Shown piece by piece: positions 1 through 7,516 of a DNA stretch of 64,000 nt. Position 1 is the stretch's first letter; each line of letters begins with the position of its first letter. The notes beneath the pieces were generated by a model that did no database searches, was not told the origin of the DNA, and worked only from the letters and a program-made list of their open reading frames with translations. The stretch is from Pseudomonas sp. ICMP22404 (GTDB taxonomy: Bacteria > Pseudomonadota > Gammaproteobacteria > Pseudomonadales > Pseudomonadaceae): NCBI RefSeq assembly GCF_006227205.1, contig NZ_VCNG01000017.1, positions 62,001 to 126,000 of the forward strand, written 5' to 3'. Both the position numbers and the translations under genes were made by a program.

Positions 1-304
1 CCAGCACCCGTTCGGCCACCGCCAGGCCGGCCGCGTCAGGTACGGGGTGGGCGGCTTCCACCACCTCGATTTTCTGGCAAGGCGCGCCATGGCCGTAGCG
101 GGTCACCACCAGGCCGCTGACCTCGCCCTGCCAGCAACGCTCGACTACCTGCGCCATCGCGGCGGCGGCCTTGCCGGCGCCGATGACAATCACCCGGCCG
201 CTGCGGTCGGCTGGCAGATACTGTTCAAGGACGTGCTGCGGATGGGCCGCGTCGATGGCTGCGGCAAACAGCTCGCGGAGCAATTGTTGCGGATCGACCG
301 ACAT
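1..304 (-). CDS. ttuD: Glycerate 2-kinase (TtuD/GckA type), N-terminal part
   Basis: This is the first ~101 codons of a gene that leaves the window at base 1. It starts MSVDPQQLLRELF and continues into a GRVIVIGAGKAAAAMA segment, the N-terminal nucleotide-binding region of the DUF4147 (MOFRL) glycerate kinase family, formerly called hydroxypyruvate reductase TtuD. The family phosphorylates D-glycerate to 2-phosphoglycerate. It is last of the visible genes in gcl-hyi-glxR-ttuD, so it would send the glycerate made by GlxR into lower glycolysis. A REPIN separates it from glxR. The ATG at 304 is the only early start with the family N-terminus. The catalytic half is outside the window. Confidence 0.85.
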   Translation of the reverse strand, partial: MSVDPQQLLRELFAAAIDAAHPQHVLEQYLPADRSGRVIVIGAGKAAAAMAQVVERCWQGEVSGLVVTRYGHGAPCQKIEVVEAAHPVPDAAGLAVAERVL

Positions 305-346
305 GGCGGGCTCCCGATTCTTATTATTGGATTGATGCGATCTTCT

Positions 347-433
347 GTGGGAGCGAGCCTGCTCGCGATAGCGATGCTTCAGTCACAGCCTTATCGACTG
401 TGAAACAGCCATCGCGAGCAGGCTCGCTCCCAC
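347..433. repeat. REPIN between glxR and ttuD
   Basis: Inverted pair of GTGGGAGCGAGCCTGCTCGC repeats facing inward, 87 bp, in the junction of two co-directional operon genes. The spacer contains its own inverted repeat (CAGTCACAG / CTGTGAAAC region). The RNA would fold into a long hairpin that could attenuate or protect the operon mRNA; that effect is inferred. Confidence 0.9.
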
Positions 434-448
434 AGGGAAACACCGGGC

Positions 449-1339
449 TCAGTTATCGCGAATCGAGAAATTCGCCATGTGTTCCAACCCCTTGATCAGC
501 GCCGAGTGATCCCAGTTACTGCCGCCGATGGCTGCGCAGGTGCTGAACACTTGCTGGGCGTTGGCGGTGTTGGGCAGGTTGATGTTCAGTTCCCGTGCAC
601 CTTGCAGGGCCAGGTTCAGGTCCTTCTGGTGCAGGCTGATGCGGAAGCCCGGATCGAAGGTGCCTTTGATCATGCGCTCGCCGTGCACTTCCAGGATCTT
701 CGACGAAGCAAAACCACCCATCAGCGCTTCGCGGACCTTGGCCGGATCGGCGCCGTTCTTCGACGCGAACAACAGGGCTTCGGCCACGGCCTGGATGTTC
801 AGGGCGACGATGATCTGGTTGGCGACCTTGGCGGTCTGGCCGTCGCCGTTGCCGCCCACCAGGGTGATGTTCTTGCCCATGGCCTGGAACAGCGGCAGGG
901 CGCGTTCAAACGCGCTGCTGTCACCACCGACCATGATGCTCAGGGTTGCGGCCTTGGCGCCGACTTCGCCACCGGACACCGGGGCATCGAGATACTGCGC
1001 GCCTTTCTCATTGATCTTCGCTGCGAATGCCTTGGTGGCGGTGGGGGAGATCGAACTCATGTCGATCACCACCTTGCCCGAACCCACGCCCGCCGCGACG
1101 CCGTCGGCGCGGAACAGCACGTCATCGACCTGGGGCGTGTCCGGGACCATGACGATGATGAACTCGGCTTCCTGGGCGACTTCCTTCGGGTTGGCCAGGG
1201 CCACTGCGCCGCCGGCCAGCAGATCGGCGGGAGCCGGGTCGTGATGTTGGGACAGGAACAGGCTGTGCCCGGCCTTTTGCAGGTTCAGTGCCATGGGGTG
1301 ACCCATGATGCCGGTGCCGATGAATCCGATTTTAGCCAT
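449..1339 (-). CDS. glxR: Tartronate semialdehyde reductase (2-hydroxy-3-oxopropionate reductase)
   Basis: A 296-aa protein of the beta-hydroxyacid dehydrogenase family that reduces tartronate semialdehyde to D-glycerate with NAD(P)H. The N-terminus has the dinucleotide motif GFIGTGIMGHPMA at residues 4-16. APVSGG follows at the substrate-binding loop, and the catalytic lysine lies in NGDGQTAKVANQ. The frame is open upstream to 1495, but only the ATG at 1339 gives the family N-terminus; it has AGGATTC just upstream, and the extra 52 codons are translated REP sequence. It is third in the gcl operon, taking the product of Gcl (equilibrated with hydroxypyruvate by Hyi) to glycerate. REPINs lie on both sides. 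Confidence 0.93.
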   Translation of the reverse strand: MAKIGFIGTGIMGHPMALNLQKAGHSLFLSQHHDPAPADLLAGGAVALANPKEVAQEAEFIIVMVPDTPQVDDVLFRADGVAAGVGSGKVVIDMSSISPTATKAFAAKINEKGAQYLDAPVSGGEVGAKAATLSIMVGGDSSAFERALPLFQAMGKNITLVGGNGDGQTAKVANQIIVALNIQAVAEALLFASKNGADPAKVREALMGGFASSKILEVHGERMIKGTFDPGFRISLHQKDLNLALQGARELNINLPNTANAQQVFSTCAAIGGSNWDHSALIKGLEHMANFSIRDN

Positions 1340-1393
1340 GGGAGAATCCTCTTGTTTTGTTGCTGCTTCAGGCAAATGAAGAACTGCTTTTAT

Positions 1394-1511
1394 GTGGGAG
1401 CGAGCTTCTGTGGGAGCAAGGCTTGCCCGCGATAACATCGGCTCGGTACCAGGACGAACCGAGGTGCCTGCATCGCGGGCAAGCCTTGCTCCCATACGGG
1501 CCCGCTCCCAC
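1394..1511. repeat. Nested REP cluster between hyi and glxR
   Basis: An outer GTGGGAGCGAGC half-repeat at 1394 and an outer CCCGCTCCCAC at 1501-1511 enclose a complete inward-facing REPIN of the GTGGGAGCAAGGCTTGCCCG subtype starting at 1410. The 1410-1511 part matches 2353-2454 base for base in length with eight substitutions, so the two are copies of one element in the same operon. Confidence 0.9.
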
Positions 1512-1522
1512 AGGAGTGCATT

Positions 1523-2305
1523 TCAGATCGCGTTATGGGTTTTCAGCCAGTTCAGGCCTGCTTCGGTGGTGGTCAACGGCTTGTATTCGCAGCCGACCCA
1601 ACCGGAGTAACCGATGCGGTCCAGGTGTTCGAACAGGAAGCGATAGTTGATCTCGCCGGTGCCCGGCTCGTTGCGCCCCGGGTTGTCCGCCAGTTGCACA
1701 TGGTTGATCTCGCCCAGGTGCGCCGACAGGGTCCGGGCCAGGTCTCCTTCCATGATCTGCATGTGGTAGATGTCGTACTGCAGGAACAGATTGGTGCTGC
1801 CCACCTGCTCGCGGATCGACAGGGCCTGGGCGGTGTTGTTCAGGTAGAAGCCGGGGATGTCGCGGGTATTGATGGCTTCCATCACCAACTTGATGCCCTT
1901 GGCTTGCAGCTTCTCGGCGGCGTACTTCAGGTTGGCGACGAAGGTTTTGCGCACCAGGGCTTCGTCGCAATTGTGCGGGCAAATCCCGGCCAGGCAGTTG
2001 ACCTGGGTGTTGCCCAGCACCTGGGCGTAGGCGATCGCCAGGTCGACGCCGGCGCGGAACTCCTCGACCCGGTCCGGCAGGCAGGCAATGCCACGTTCGC
2101 CCTTGGCCCAGTCACCGGCCGGCAGGTTGAACAGCACTTGGGTCAGGCCGTTGGCGTCGAGCAGGGCCTTGAGTTCGGCGGAGCTGTAGTCGTAGGGGAA
2201 CAGGTATTCGACACCCGTGAAACCGGCCTTGGCGGCCGCTTCGAAACGGGCGAGGAAATCCTGCTCGGTAAACAGCATGGACAGGTTGGCGGCGAAACGC
2301 GGCAT
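1523..2305 (-). CDS. hyi: Hydroxypyruvate isomerase
   Basis: A 260-aa TIM-barrel protein of the xylose isomerase-like family that interconverts hydroxypyruvate and tartronate semialdehyde. The length and sequence match Hyi: the N-terminus is MPRFAANLSMLFTE, Glu143 lies in VMEAINTRD, and Glu240 lies in GCEYKPL. These two glutamates are the expected metal/catalytic pair. It sits between gcl and glxR on the same strand, with REPIN-filled gaps of about 180 and 150 bp instead of the usual tight spacing. Transcription is presumably from the gcl promoter. Confidence 0.95.
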   Translation of the reverse strand: MPRFAANLSMLFTEQDFLARFEAAAKAGFTGVEYLFPYDYSSAELKALLDANGLTQVLFNLPAGDWAKGERGIACLPDRVEEFRAGVDLAIAYAQVLGNTQVNCLAGICPHNCDEALVRKTFVANLKYAAEKLQAKGIKLVMEAINTRDIPGFYLNNTAQALSIREQVGSTNLFLQYDIYHMQIMEGDLARTLSAHLGEINHVQLADNPGRNEPGTGEINYRFLFEHLDRIGYSGWVGCEYKPLTTTEAGLNWLKTHNAI

Positions 2306-2352
2306 GACAGTCTCCTATGAATATTCTGAAGCCGTTGTGAGAATGGGCCTCT

Positions 2353-2454
2353 GTGGGAGCAAGGCTTGCCCGCGATAACATCGCCTCGGTATCAAGATGA
2401 ACCGAGGCGCCTACATCGCGGGCAAGCCTTGCTCCCACACGAGCCCGCTCCCAC
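2353..2454. repeat. REP cluster between gcl and hyi
   Basis: Inward-facing REPIN (GTGGGAGCAAGGCTTGCCCG at 2353, its complement ending at 2438) followed by a third REP half, GCCCGCTCCCAC, ending at 2454. Same architecture and length as 1410-1511. The gcl stop codon begins five bases further on, so the hairpin sits directly behind gcl. Confidence 0.9.
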
Positions 2455-2458
2455 AGGG

Positions 2459-4234
2459 TCAATCGAGCAACGAAATGGCCGTCGGCGCGTCGTTGCCCAC
2501 CAGTGCCAAGTCTTCGAATTCGTTGACGGCGTTGATCTCGGTGCCCATGGAGATATTGGTCACCCGCTCCAGGATGACCTCGACGATCACCGGCACCCGG
2601 AACTCCTCGATCATTTCCTGGGCCTTGCGCAACGCCGGCTGGATGGCGGACGGTTCGAACACCCGCAGCGCCTTGCAACCCAGGCCCTCGGCGACGGCGA
2701 CGTGGTCCACCCCATAGCCGTTGAGTTCCGGCGCGTTGAGGTTGTCGAAGGACAGCTGTACGCAGTAGTCCATGTCGAACCCGCGTTGTGCCTGGCGAAT
2801 CAGGCCCAGGTAGGAGTTGTTCACCACGACGTGGATGTACGGCAGTTTGAACTGCGCACCCACGGCCAGTTCTTCGATCATGAACTGGAAGTCGTAGTCC
2901 CCCGACAAGGCCACGACCTTGCGGCTCGGATCAGCCTTGACCACCCCCAGCGCGGCCGGAATGGTCCAGCCCAACGGACCGGCCTGGCCGCAGTTGATCC
3001 AGTGGCGTGGCTTGTAGACGTGCAGGAACTGCGCCCCGGCGATCTGCGACAGGCCGATGGTGCTGACGTAGCAAGTGTCCTTGCCGAACACCTGGTTCAT
3101 TTCTTCGTACACGCGCTGGGGTTTGACCGGCACGTTGTCGAAGTGCGTCTTGCGTTGCAGGCTGGCCTTGCGCTGCTGGCAGTCCTGCAACCAGGCGCTG
3201 CGGTTCTTCAGTTTGCCGGCGGCCTGCCATTCACGGGCGACTTCGATGAACACCGTCAGTGCCGAAGCGGCGTCGGAGACGATGCCCAGGTCCGGGGTGA
3301 ACACGCGGCCGATCTGGGTCGGTTCGATGTCCACGTGAATGAACCGACGACCTTCGGTGTAGACATCCACCGAACCGGTGTGGCGGTTGGCCCAGCGGTT
3401 GCCGACACCCAGCACCAGGTCCGACTTGAGCAGCGTCGCGTTGCCGTAGCGGTGGGATGTCTGCAGGCCGACCATGCCGACCATCAGCGGGTGGTCATCC
3501 GCAATTGTGCCCCAGCCCATCAGCGTGGGGATCACCGGGATACCGGTCAGCTCGGCGAATTCCACCAGCAGCTCGCTGGCATCGGCGTTGATGATGCCGC
3601 CACCGGCCACGAGCAAAGGGCGTTCGGCCTGATCGAGCATCGCCAGGGCTTTCTCGACCTGCGCACGGTTGGCCGCAGGCTTGGCCAGCGGCAGCGGCTG
3701 GTAGGTGTCGATGTCGAACTCGATTTCCGCCATCTGCACGTCGAAGGGCAGGTCAATCAATACCGGGCCGGGGCGGCCGGAGCGCATCTCAAAGAACGCC
3801 TTCTGAAACGCATAGGGCACCTGGCCCGGTTCCAAGACGGTGGTGGCCCACTTGGTCACCGGTTTGACGATGCTGGTGATGTCCACCGCTTGGAAGTCTT
3901 CCTTGTGCAGGCGGGCGCGGGGAGCCTGCCCGGTGATGCACAGGATTGGGATCGAGTCGGCCGAGGCGCTGTAGAGCCCGGTGACCATGTCGGTGCCGGC
4001 CGGGCCCGATGTGCCGATGCAGACGCCGATGTTGCCAGCCTTGGTGCGGGTGTAACCCTCAGCCATGTGCGAGGCGCCTTCAACGTGGCGCGCGAGGACA
4101 TGATCGATGCCACCCACTTTCTGTAGGGCGGAATACAGCGGGTTGATCGCGGCACCCGGAATACCGAAGGCGGTGTCCACGCCTTCACGGCGCATCACCA
4201 GAACGGCGGCTTCGATTGCTCTCATTTTGCTCAT
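2459..4234 (-). CDS. gcl: Glyoxylate carboligase (tartronate-semialdehyde synthase)
   Basis: A 591-aa thiamine diphosphate enzyme that condenses two glyoxylate molecules to tartronate semialdehyde and CO2. The order is an N-terminal pyrimidine-binding domain (MSKMRAIEAAVLVMRREGVD onward, GIPGAAINP), a central domain, and a C-terminal ThDP/Mg domain with LSGDYDFQFMIEELA and VVNNSYLGLIRQAQ. Length and sequence match Gcl. The ATG at 4234 is preceded by AAGAGG; the 12 codons upstream encode a lysine/arginine-rich stretch absent from the family. It is the first gene of gcl-hyi-glxR-ttuD. A TTGTATACAA palindrome ends 27 bases before the start, so repression by a GntR-type regulator is likely (inference). 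Confidence 0.96.
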   Translation of the reverse strand: MSKMRAIEAAVLVMRREGVDTAFGIPGAAINPLYSALQKVGGIDHVLARHVEGASHMAEGYTRTKAGNIGVCIGTSGPAGTDMVTGLYSASADSIPILCITGQAPRARLHKEDFQAVDITSIVKPVTKWATTVLEPGQVPYAFQKAFFEMRSGRPGPVLIDLPFDVQMAEIEFDIDTYQPLPLAKPAANRAQVEKALAMLDQAERPLLVAGGGIINADASELLVEFAELTGIPVIPTLMGWGTIADDHPLMVGMVGLQTSHRYGNATLLKSDLVLGVGNRWANRHTGSVDVYTEGRRFIHVDIEPTQIGRVFTPDLGIVSDAASALTVFIEVAREWQAAGKLKNRSAWLQDCQQRKASLQRKTHFDNVPVKPQRVYEEMNQVFGKDTCYVSTIGLSQIAGAQFLHVYKPRHWINCGQAGPLGWTIPAALGVVKADPSRKVVALSGDYDFQFMIEELAVGAQFKLPYIHVVVNNSYLGLIRQAQRGFDMDYCVQLSFDNLNAPELNGYGVDHVAVAEGLGCKALRVFEPSAIQPALRKAQEMIEEFRVPVIVEVILERVTNISMGTEINAVNEFEDLALVGNDAPTAISLLD

Positions 4235-4260
4235 GGTTTTGTGCCTCTTACGTTTTGTAA

Positions 4261-4270
4261 TTGTATACAA
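4261..4270. promoter_or_regulatory. TTGTATACAA palindrome, putative operator proximal to gcl
   Basis: Perfect 10-bp palindrome 27 bases upstream of the gcl ATG, in a position to block the promoter or early elongation. The TTGTATACAA core resembles sites of GntR/FadR-subfamily regulators. No regulator gene is visible next to it. A second copy lies 139 bp away on the GlcG side. Confidence 0.5.
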
Positions 4271-4399
4271 GTGGCTTTTCGGCGAGTTTATTCACGGCGA
4301 ATGGTGCAGGTCAATCCTTTTCCTCAAGTGCCTGTTTCATTCGTCGGAAGGCCGATAACCATGGGGGCTTTGGTCGCGTATGGCGATTTAAGGAAATTA

Positions 4400-4409
4400 T
4401 TGTATACAA
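4400..4409. promoter_or_regulatory. TTGTATACAA palindrome, putative operator proximal to the GlcG-like gene
   Basis: Second exact copy of the palindrome, in an AT-rich stretch 93 bases upstream of the ATG at 4502. The paired arrangement in a divergent intergenic region suggests one regulator controls both transcription units. Confidence 0.5.
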
Positions 4410-4501
4410 AAATAAATAGTATTGTGTTCTATTTGTTGTGTGAGGTTTTGCCGAAGGTGAAACCCAGAAGGCTTTCCAACAACAAAAGAAGGACAGCATC
4501 C

Positions 4502-4942
4502 ATGAGCGCTCTAACCTTGAACGTCGCCGTCAACCTGGCGGGGCAAGCCCTTGTCGCGGGTCGTGAAATCAACGCAGCACCCCTGACCGTCGCGGTCCTC
4601 GACAGCGGCGGGCACCTGATTGCCCTGCAGCGCGAAGACGGCGCCAGCCTGCTCCGTCCGCAGATCGCCATCGGCAAGGCCTGGGGCGCCATTGCCCTGG
4701 GCAAAGGCTCACGCCTGCTGGCCCAGGACGCCCAACAGCGCCCCGCCTTCATCGCTGCATTGAACAGCCTGGGGCAGGGCAGCATCGTGCCGGTTCCGGG
4801 TGGGGTATTGATCAAGGATCAGGCAGGGCAGGTATTGGGTGCGGTTGGGATCAGCGGCGATCTATCGGATGTCGACGAGCAGGTGGCTGTCAGGGCTGTG
4901 GAGGCAATGGGGTTGTGGGCGGATGCGGGGGTGGTTGCTTGA
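4502..4942 (+). CDS. GlcG/HbpS-like heme-binding family protein (DUF336)
   Basis: A 146-aa protein with the DUF336 fold, seen in the motifs LTVAVLDSGGHLIALQREDGA, PVPGGVLIKD and GAVGISGD. The family includes GlcG of glycolate loci and the Streptomyces heme sensor HbpS; the biochemical role in glyoxylate loci is unsettled. The start at 4502 follows AAGAAGGA; the frame is open upstream, but that sequence does not look like protein. It is transcribed divergently from gcl and shares its putative operators, so its function is probably tied to glyoxylate or glycolate metabolism. No signal peptide is visible, so it is probably cytoplasmic. Confidence 0.85.
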   Translation: MSALTLNVAVNLAGQALVAGREINAAPLTVAVLDSGGHLIALQREDGASLLRPQIAIGKAWGAIALGKGSRLLAQDAQQRPAFIAALNSLGQGSIVPVPGGVLIKDQAGQVLGAVGISGDLSDVDEQVAVRAVEAMGLWADAGVVA

Positions 4943-4966
4943 TTCTGTATTGACTGACCTATCGCT

Positions 4967-5059
4967 ATCGCGAGCAGGCTCGCTCCCACAGCTTTCGATG
5001 GGTGGATACAAAATGTGTGAACACCGCAAATCCCCTGTGGGAGCGAGCCTGCTCGCGAT
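4967..5059. repeat. Outward-facing REP pair upstream of the RAYT gene
   Basis: ATCGCGAGCAGGCTCGCTCC at 4967 and its complement ending GCTCGCGAT at 5059. The two GTGGGAG ends face the centre, the opposite arrangement from most REPINs here. Together with 5635-5708 it brackets the RAYT transposase gene. Confidence 0.88.
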
Positions 5060-5155
5060 GACAATTTTGCAGACACATCCTGCTATGGTCTGGCCCCACA
5101 CTCAGGTATTTGAAGGTCTAGCCTTGTCCGGAGTTCGATAACAAAGGGGCATGGA

Positions 5156-5614
5156 ATGCCTGATCTACCTGCTTCGCGCCGACTACGCATTGGCCGCTGT
5201 ACTGAGTCCAGCCGGATCTACCTATTAACCACCAACACCTCCGACCGAATGCCGATCTTCAGCGATTTTGGTCTGGGGAGATTGGTTGTCGAGCAGTTTC
5301 GGAAAGCTGAGGATCTGGGCCTCGCCAACTCATTGGCATGGGTCGTCATGCCGGATCACTTCCATTGGTTGATCGAATTACGCAAGGGGTCGTTAGGTGG
5401 CTTGATGCAACGAACAAAATCATTGAGTACCAAGTCAGTGAACCTGCGTCTTGATCGTAAACTCTGCCTTTGGCAGCCAGGTTTTCATGACCGGGCATTG
5501 CGGCGGGAAGATGACTTGGTCAAGCTCGCGCGGTATGTCGTGGCCAACCCTTTGCGGGCCGGATTGGTCAAGCGGTTTGGCGATTATCCACTGTGGGATG
5601 CGATCTGGGTCTGA
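5156..5614 (+). CDS. REP-associated tyrosine transposase (RAYT, Y1/IS200-like)
   Basis: A 152-aa Y1-transposase-domain protein. The HUH pair is His68 and His70 in MPDHFHWLIE, the candidate nucleophile is Tyr127 in ARYVVANPLRAGL, and the RAYT-typical WQPGFHDRALR is at 107-117. RAYTs cut and join single-stranded REP/REPIN DNA and are thought to be vertically inherited, single-copy genes that disperse REPINs. The gene is intact. An outward-facing REP pair lies on each side, and the GTGGGAGC repeats across this window are its presumed substrates. The start at 5156 follows AAAGGGG. An overlapping out-of-frame ATG at 5151 is rejected because that frame closes early. Confidence 0.93.
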   Translation: MPDLPASRRLRIGRCTESSRIYLLTTNTSDRMPIFSDFGLGRLVVEQFRKAEDLGLANSLAWVVMPDHFHWLIELRKGSLGGLMQRTKSLSTKSVNLRLDRKLCLWQPGFHDRALRREDDLVKLARYVVANPLRAGLVKRFGDYPLWDAIWV

Positions 5615-5634
5615 TTTGGAATTGAGTCGCCTCC

Positions 5635-5708
5635 ATCGCGAGCAGGCTCGCTCTCACAAGGAAAGCAGTCATACAGCCAGACCCTGTGGGAGCGAGCCTG
5701 CTCGCGAT
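5635..5708. repeat. Outward-facing REP pair downstream of the RAYT gene
   Basis: ATCGCGAGCAGGCTCGCTCT at 5635 and the matching GTGGGAGCGAGCCTGCTCGC-GAT ending at 5708. Same outward orientation as 4967-5059. One arm carries CTCTCAC in place of CTCCCAC. Confidence 0.88.
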
Positions 5709-5723
5709 AAAGGCGACTCGATG

Positions 5724-6338
5724 CTAAGCCTGGCGATCCAACTCACACCCTTTCAACACCAACCGGATAATCGTCTGCGCCGCCGCTTCATAATCGGCTT
5801 CATCCAGCTTCGTCTTGCCGGTGATGGCAGTAATCTGCCAGTCGAAGTCGGCATAGGTCTGGGTGGCGGCCCAGATGCTGAACATCAGGTGGTTGGGGTC
5901 GATGGGGGCGATCTGGCCGCGGTCGATCCAGGTCTGGATACAGTCGATGTTGTGCCGGGCCTGGGCATTGAGCTGTTCCACCAGGTCGGGGCTCAGGTGG
6001 GGGGCGCCGTGCATGATCTCGCTGGCGAAGACTTTCGAGGCGAAGGGCAGGTCGCGGGAAATGCGGATCTTGGAGCGGATGTAATGGCTCAGCACTTCGC
6101 CGGGCACGCCGTCGGCGTTGAAGGGGGTCGAGGCCTGGAGGATCGGCTCGATGATGCTTTCCAGGACCTCGCGGTAGAGGTTTTCCTTGGATTTGAAATA
6201 GTAGTAGACGTTGGGTTTGGGCAGGCCCGCCTTGGCCGCGATGTCGCTGGTCTTGGCCGCCGCGAAGCCCTTGTCGGCAAATTCCTCGCTGGCGGCACGC
6301 AGGATGAGTTCTTTGTTGCGCTCGCGGATAGTGCTCAT
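5724..6338 (-). CDS. TetR-family transcriptional regulator with RutR-like C-terminal domain
   Basis: A 204-aa protein. Residues ~10-55 form the TetR helix-turn-helix (FADKGFAAAKTSDIAAKAG then NVYYYFKSKENLYREVL). The C-terminal domain resembles E. coli RutR, including a PFASKVFASEIMHGAP-like segment and IAPIDPNHLMFSIWAATQTYADF. RutR senses pyrimidines; the ligand here is unknown. The start at 6338 (MSTIRERNKELIL) gives the family N-terminus, and an upstream in-frame codon at 6377 is less likely. The regulator has no obvious partner: downstream is the RAYT/REP region, and upstream, divergently, is the DUF808 gene, a possible target. Confidence 0.85.
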   Translation of the reverse strand: MSTIRERNKELILRAASEEFADKGFAAAKTSDIAAKAGLPKPNVYYYFKSKENLYREVLESIIEPILQASTPFNADGVPGEVLSHYIRSKIRISRDLPFASKVFASEIMHGAPHLSPDLVEQLNAQARHNIDCIQTWIDRGQIAPIDPNHLMFSIWAATQTYADFDWQITAITGKTKLDEADYEAAAQTIIRLVLKGCELDRQA

Positions 6339-6469
6339 AAACCCAGGGGTTCCTTGCCTGTTCTGGCGGTGGCGCATGGTAGCACCGGCCTCGCGCGACG
6401 CTCAAGAATGCCCCGTGGCACGGCGGCTCGCGGTATGCTGCGCGGCATTATCATTCAAGGAGCCCCTCC

Positions 6470-7384
6470 ATGGCTGGAAGCAGTTTGCTGGTATTGATCG
6501 ACGACATCGCCACCGTGCTCGACGATGTTGCGCTGATGACCAAGATGGCCGCGAAGAAAACCGCCGGCGTGCTTGGCGACGATCTGGCGCTCAATGCCCA
6601 GCAAGTGTCCGGCGTGCGGGCCGATCGAGAGCTGCCGGTGGTTTGGGCCGTGGCGAAGGGCTCATTCATCAACAAGCTGATCCTGGTGCCGTCGGCCCTG
6701 GCTATCAGTGCCTTCGTGCCGTGGCTGGTGACGCCGCTGTTGATGGTGGGTGGCGCCTACCTGTGTTTCGAGGGGTTCGAAAAGCTCGCCCACAAGTTCC
6801 TCCACAGCCCGGCCGAGGACCAAGCCGAGCACACGCAGTTGGTCGAGGCCGTGGCCAATCCGGCGGTGGACCTGGTGGCGTTTGAGAAGGACAAGATCAA
6901 GGGCGCGGTGCGTACTGATTTCATTCTGTCGGCGGAGATCATCGCCATCACCCTCGGCACCGTCGCCGATGCACCACTGACCCAGCAGGTGATTGTGCTG
7001 TCGGGCATTGCTGTTGTCATGACCGTCGGCGTCTACGGCTTGGTGGCCGGGATCGTCAAGCTCGATGACCTGGGGCTGTGGCTGACGCAGAAGCCGGGGC
7101 AGGTTGCCAGAAGCATCGGTGACGCCATCCTGCGCGCCGCGCCGTACATGATGAAAAGCCTGTCGGTGATCGGCACGGCGGCGATGTTCCTGGTGGGCGG
7201 CGGCATCCTCACCCATGGCGTGCCGGTGGTGCACCACTGGATCGAAGCCGCGGCGGCGAGTGCCGGCGGGGCCGGGTTCATCGTGCCGATGTTGCTCAAT
7301 GCGGTGGCGGGGATCGTCGCGGGAGCGGTGGTGCTGGCGGGGGTGATGGTGGTGGGCAAGGTCTGGAAGGCGCTGAAAGGCTGA
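6470..7384 (+). CDS. DUF808 (YedI-like) inner-membrane protein
   Basis: A 304-aa protein of the DUF808/YedI family, starting MAGSSLLVLIDDIATVLDDVA. The N-terminal third is soluble (about residues 1-65), followed by several hydrophobic segments: around 68-90, 150-185, 220-245 and a glycine/valine-rich C-terminus. AAGGAG lies just before the ATG. The function of the family is unknown; there is no transport or enzyme motif I can point to. It is divergent from the TetR gene with 131 bp between the starts, so it may be its regulated target (inference). Confidence 0.85.
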   Translation: MAGSSLLVLIDDIATVLDDVALMTKMAAKKTAGVLGDDLALNAQQVSGVRADRELPVVWAVAKGSFINKLILVPSALAISAFVPWLVTPLLMVGGAYLCFEGFEKLAHKFLHSPAEDQAEHTQLVEAVANPAVDLVAFEKDKIKGAVRTDFILSAEIIAITLGTVADAPLTQQVIVLSGIAVVMTVGVYGLVAGIVKLDDLGLWLTQKPGQVARSIGDAILRAAPYMMKSLSVIGTAAMFLVGGGILTHGVPVVHHWIEAAAASAGGAGFIVPMLLNAVAGIVAGAVVLAGVMVVGKVWKALKG

Positions 7385-7405
7385 ACCTGACAACCCGGAA
7401 CCACT

Positions 7406-7493
7406 GTGGGAGCGAGCCTGCTCGCGATAGCGCTCTGTCAGGCAACATAAATGTTGAATGTCAGGCCCTCATCGCGAGCAGGCTCGCTCCCAC
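7406..7493. repeat. REPIN downstream of the DUF808 and mlaA genes
   Basis: Inward-facing GTGGGAGCGAGCCTGCTCGC pair between two convergent genes. No other terminator is visible here, so its hairpin may end or stabilise both transcripts. Confidence 0.9.
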
Positions 7494-7516
7494 AGGGGAT
7501 CTCACTTGGCCGACTG

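Noticed and set aside
2366..4126. A 586-codon open frame on the plus strand opposite gcl
   Set aside because: Mirror frame of the recognised gcl; no known domain and no ribosome site.
5724..6497. Plus-strand frames overlapping the TetR gene and running to the DUF808 start
   Set aside because: Antisense mirror frames; the TetR protein is well recognised on the minus strand.
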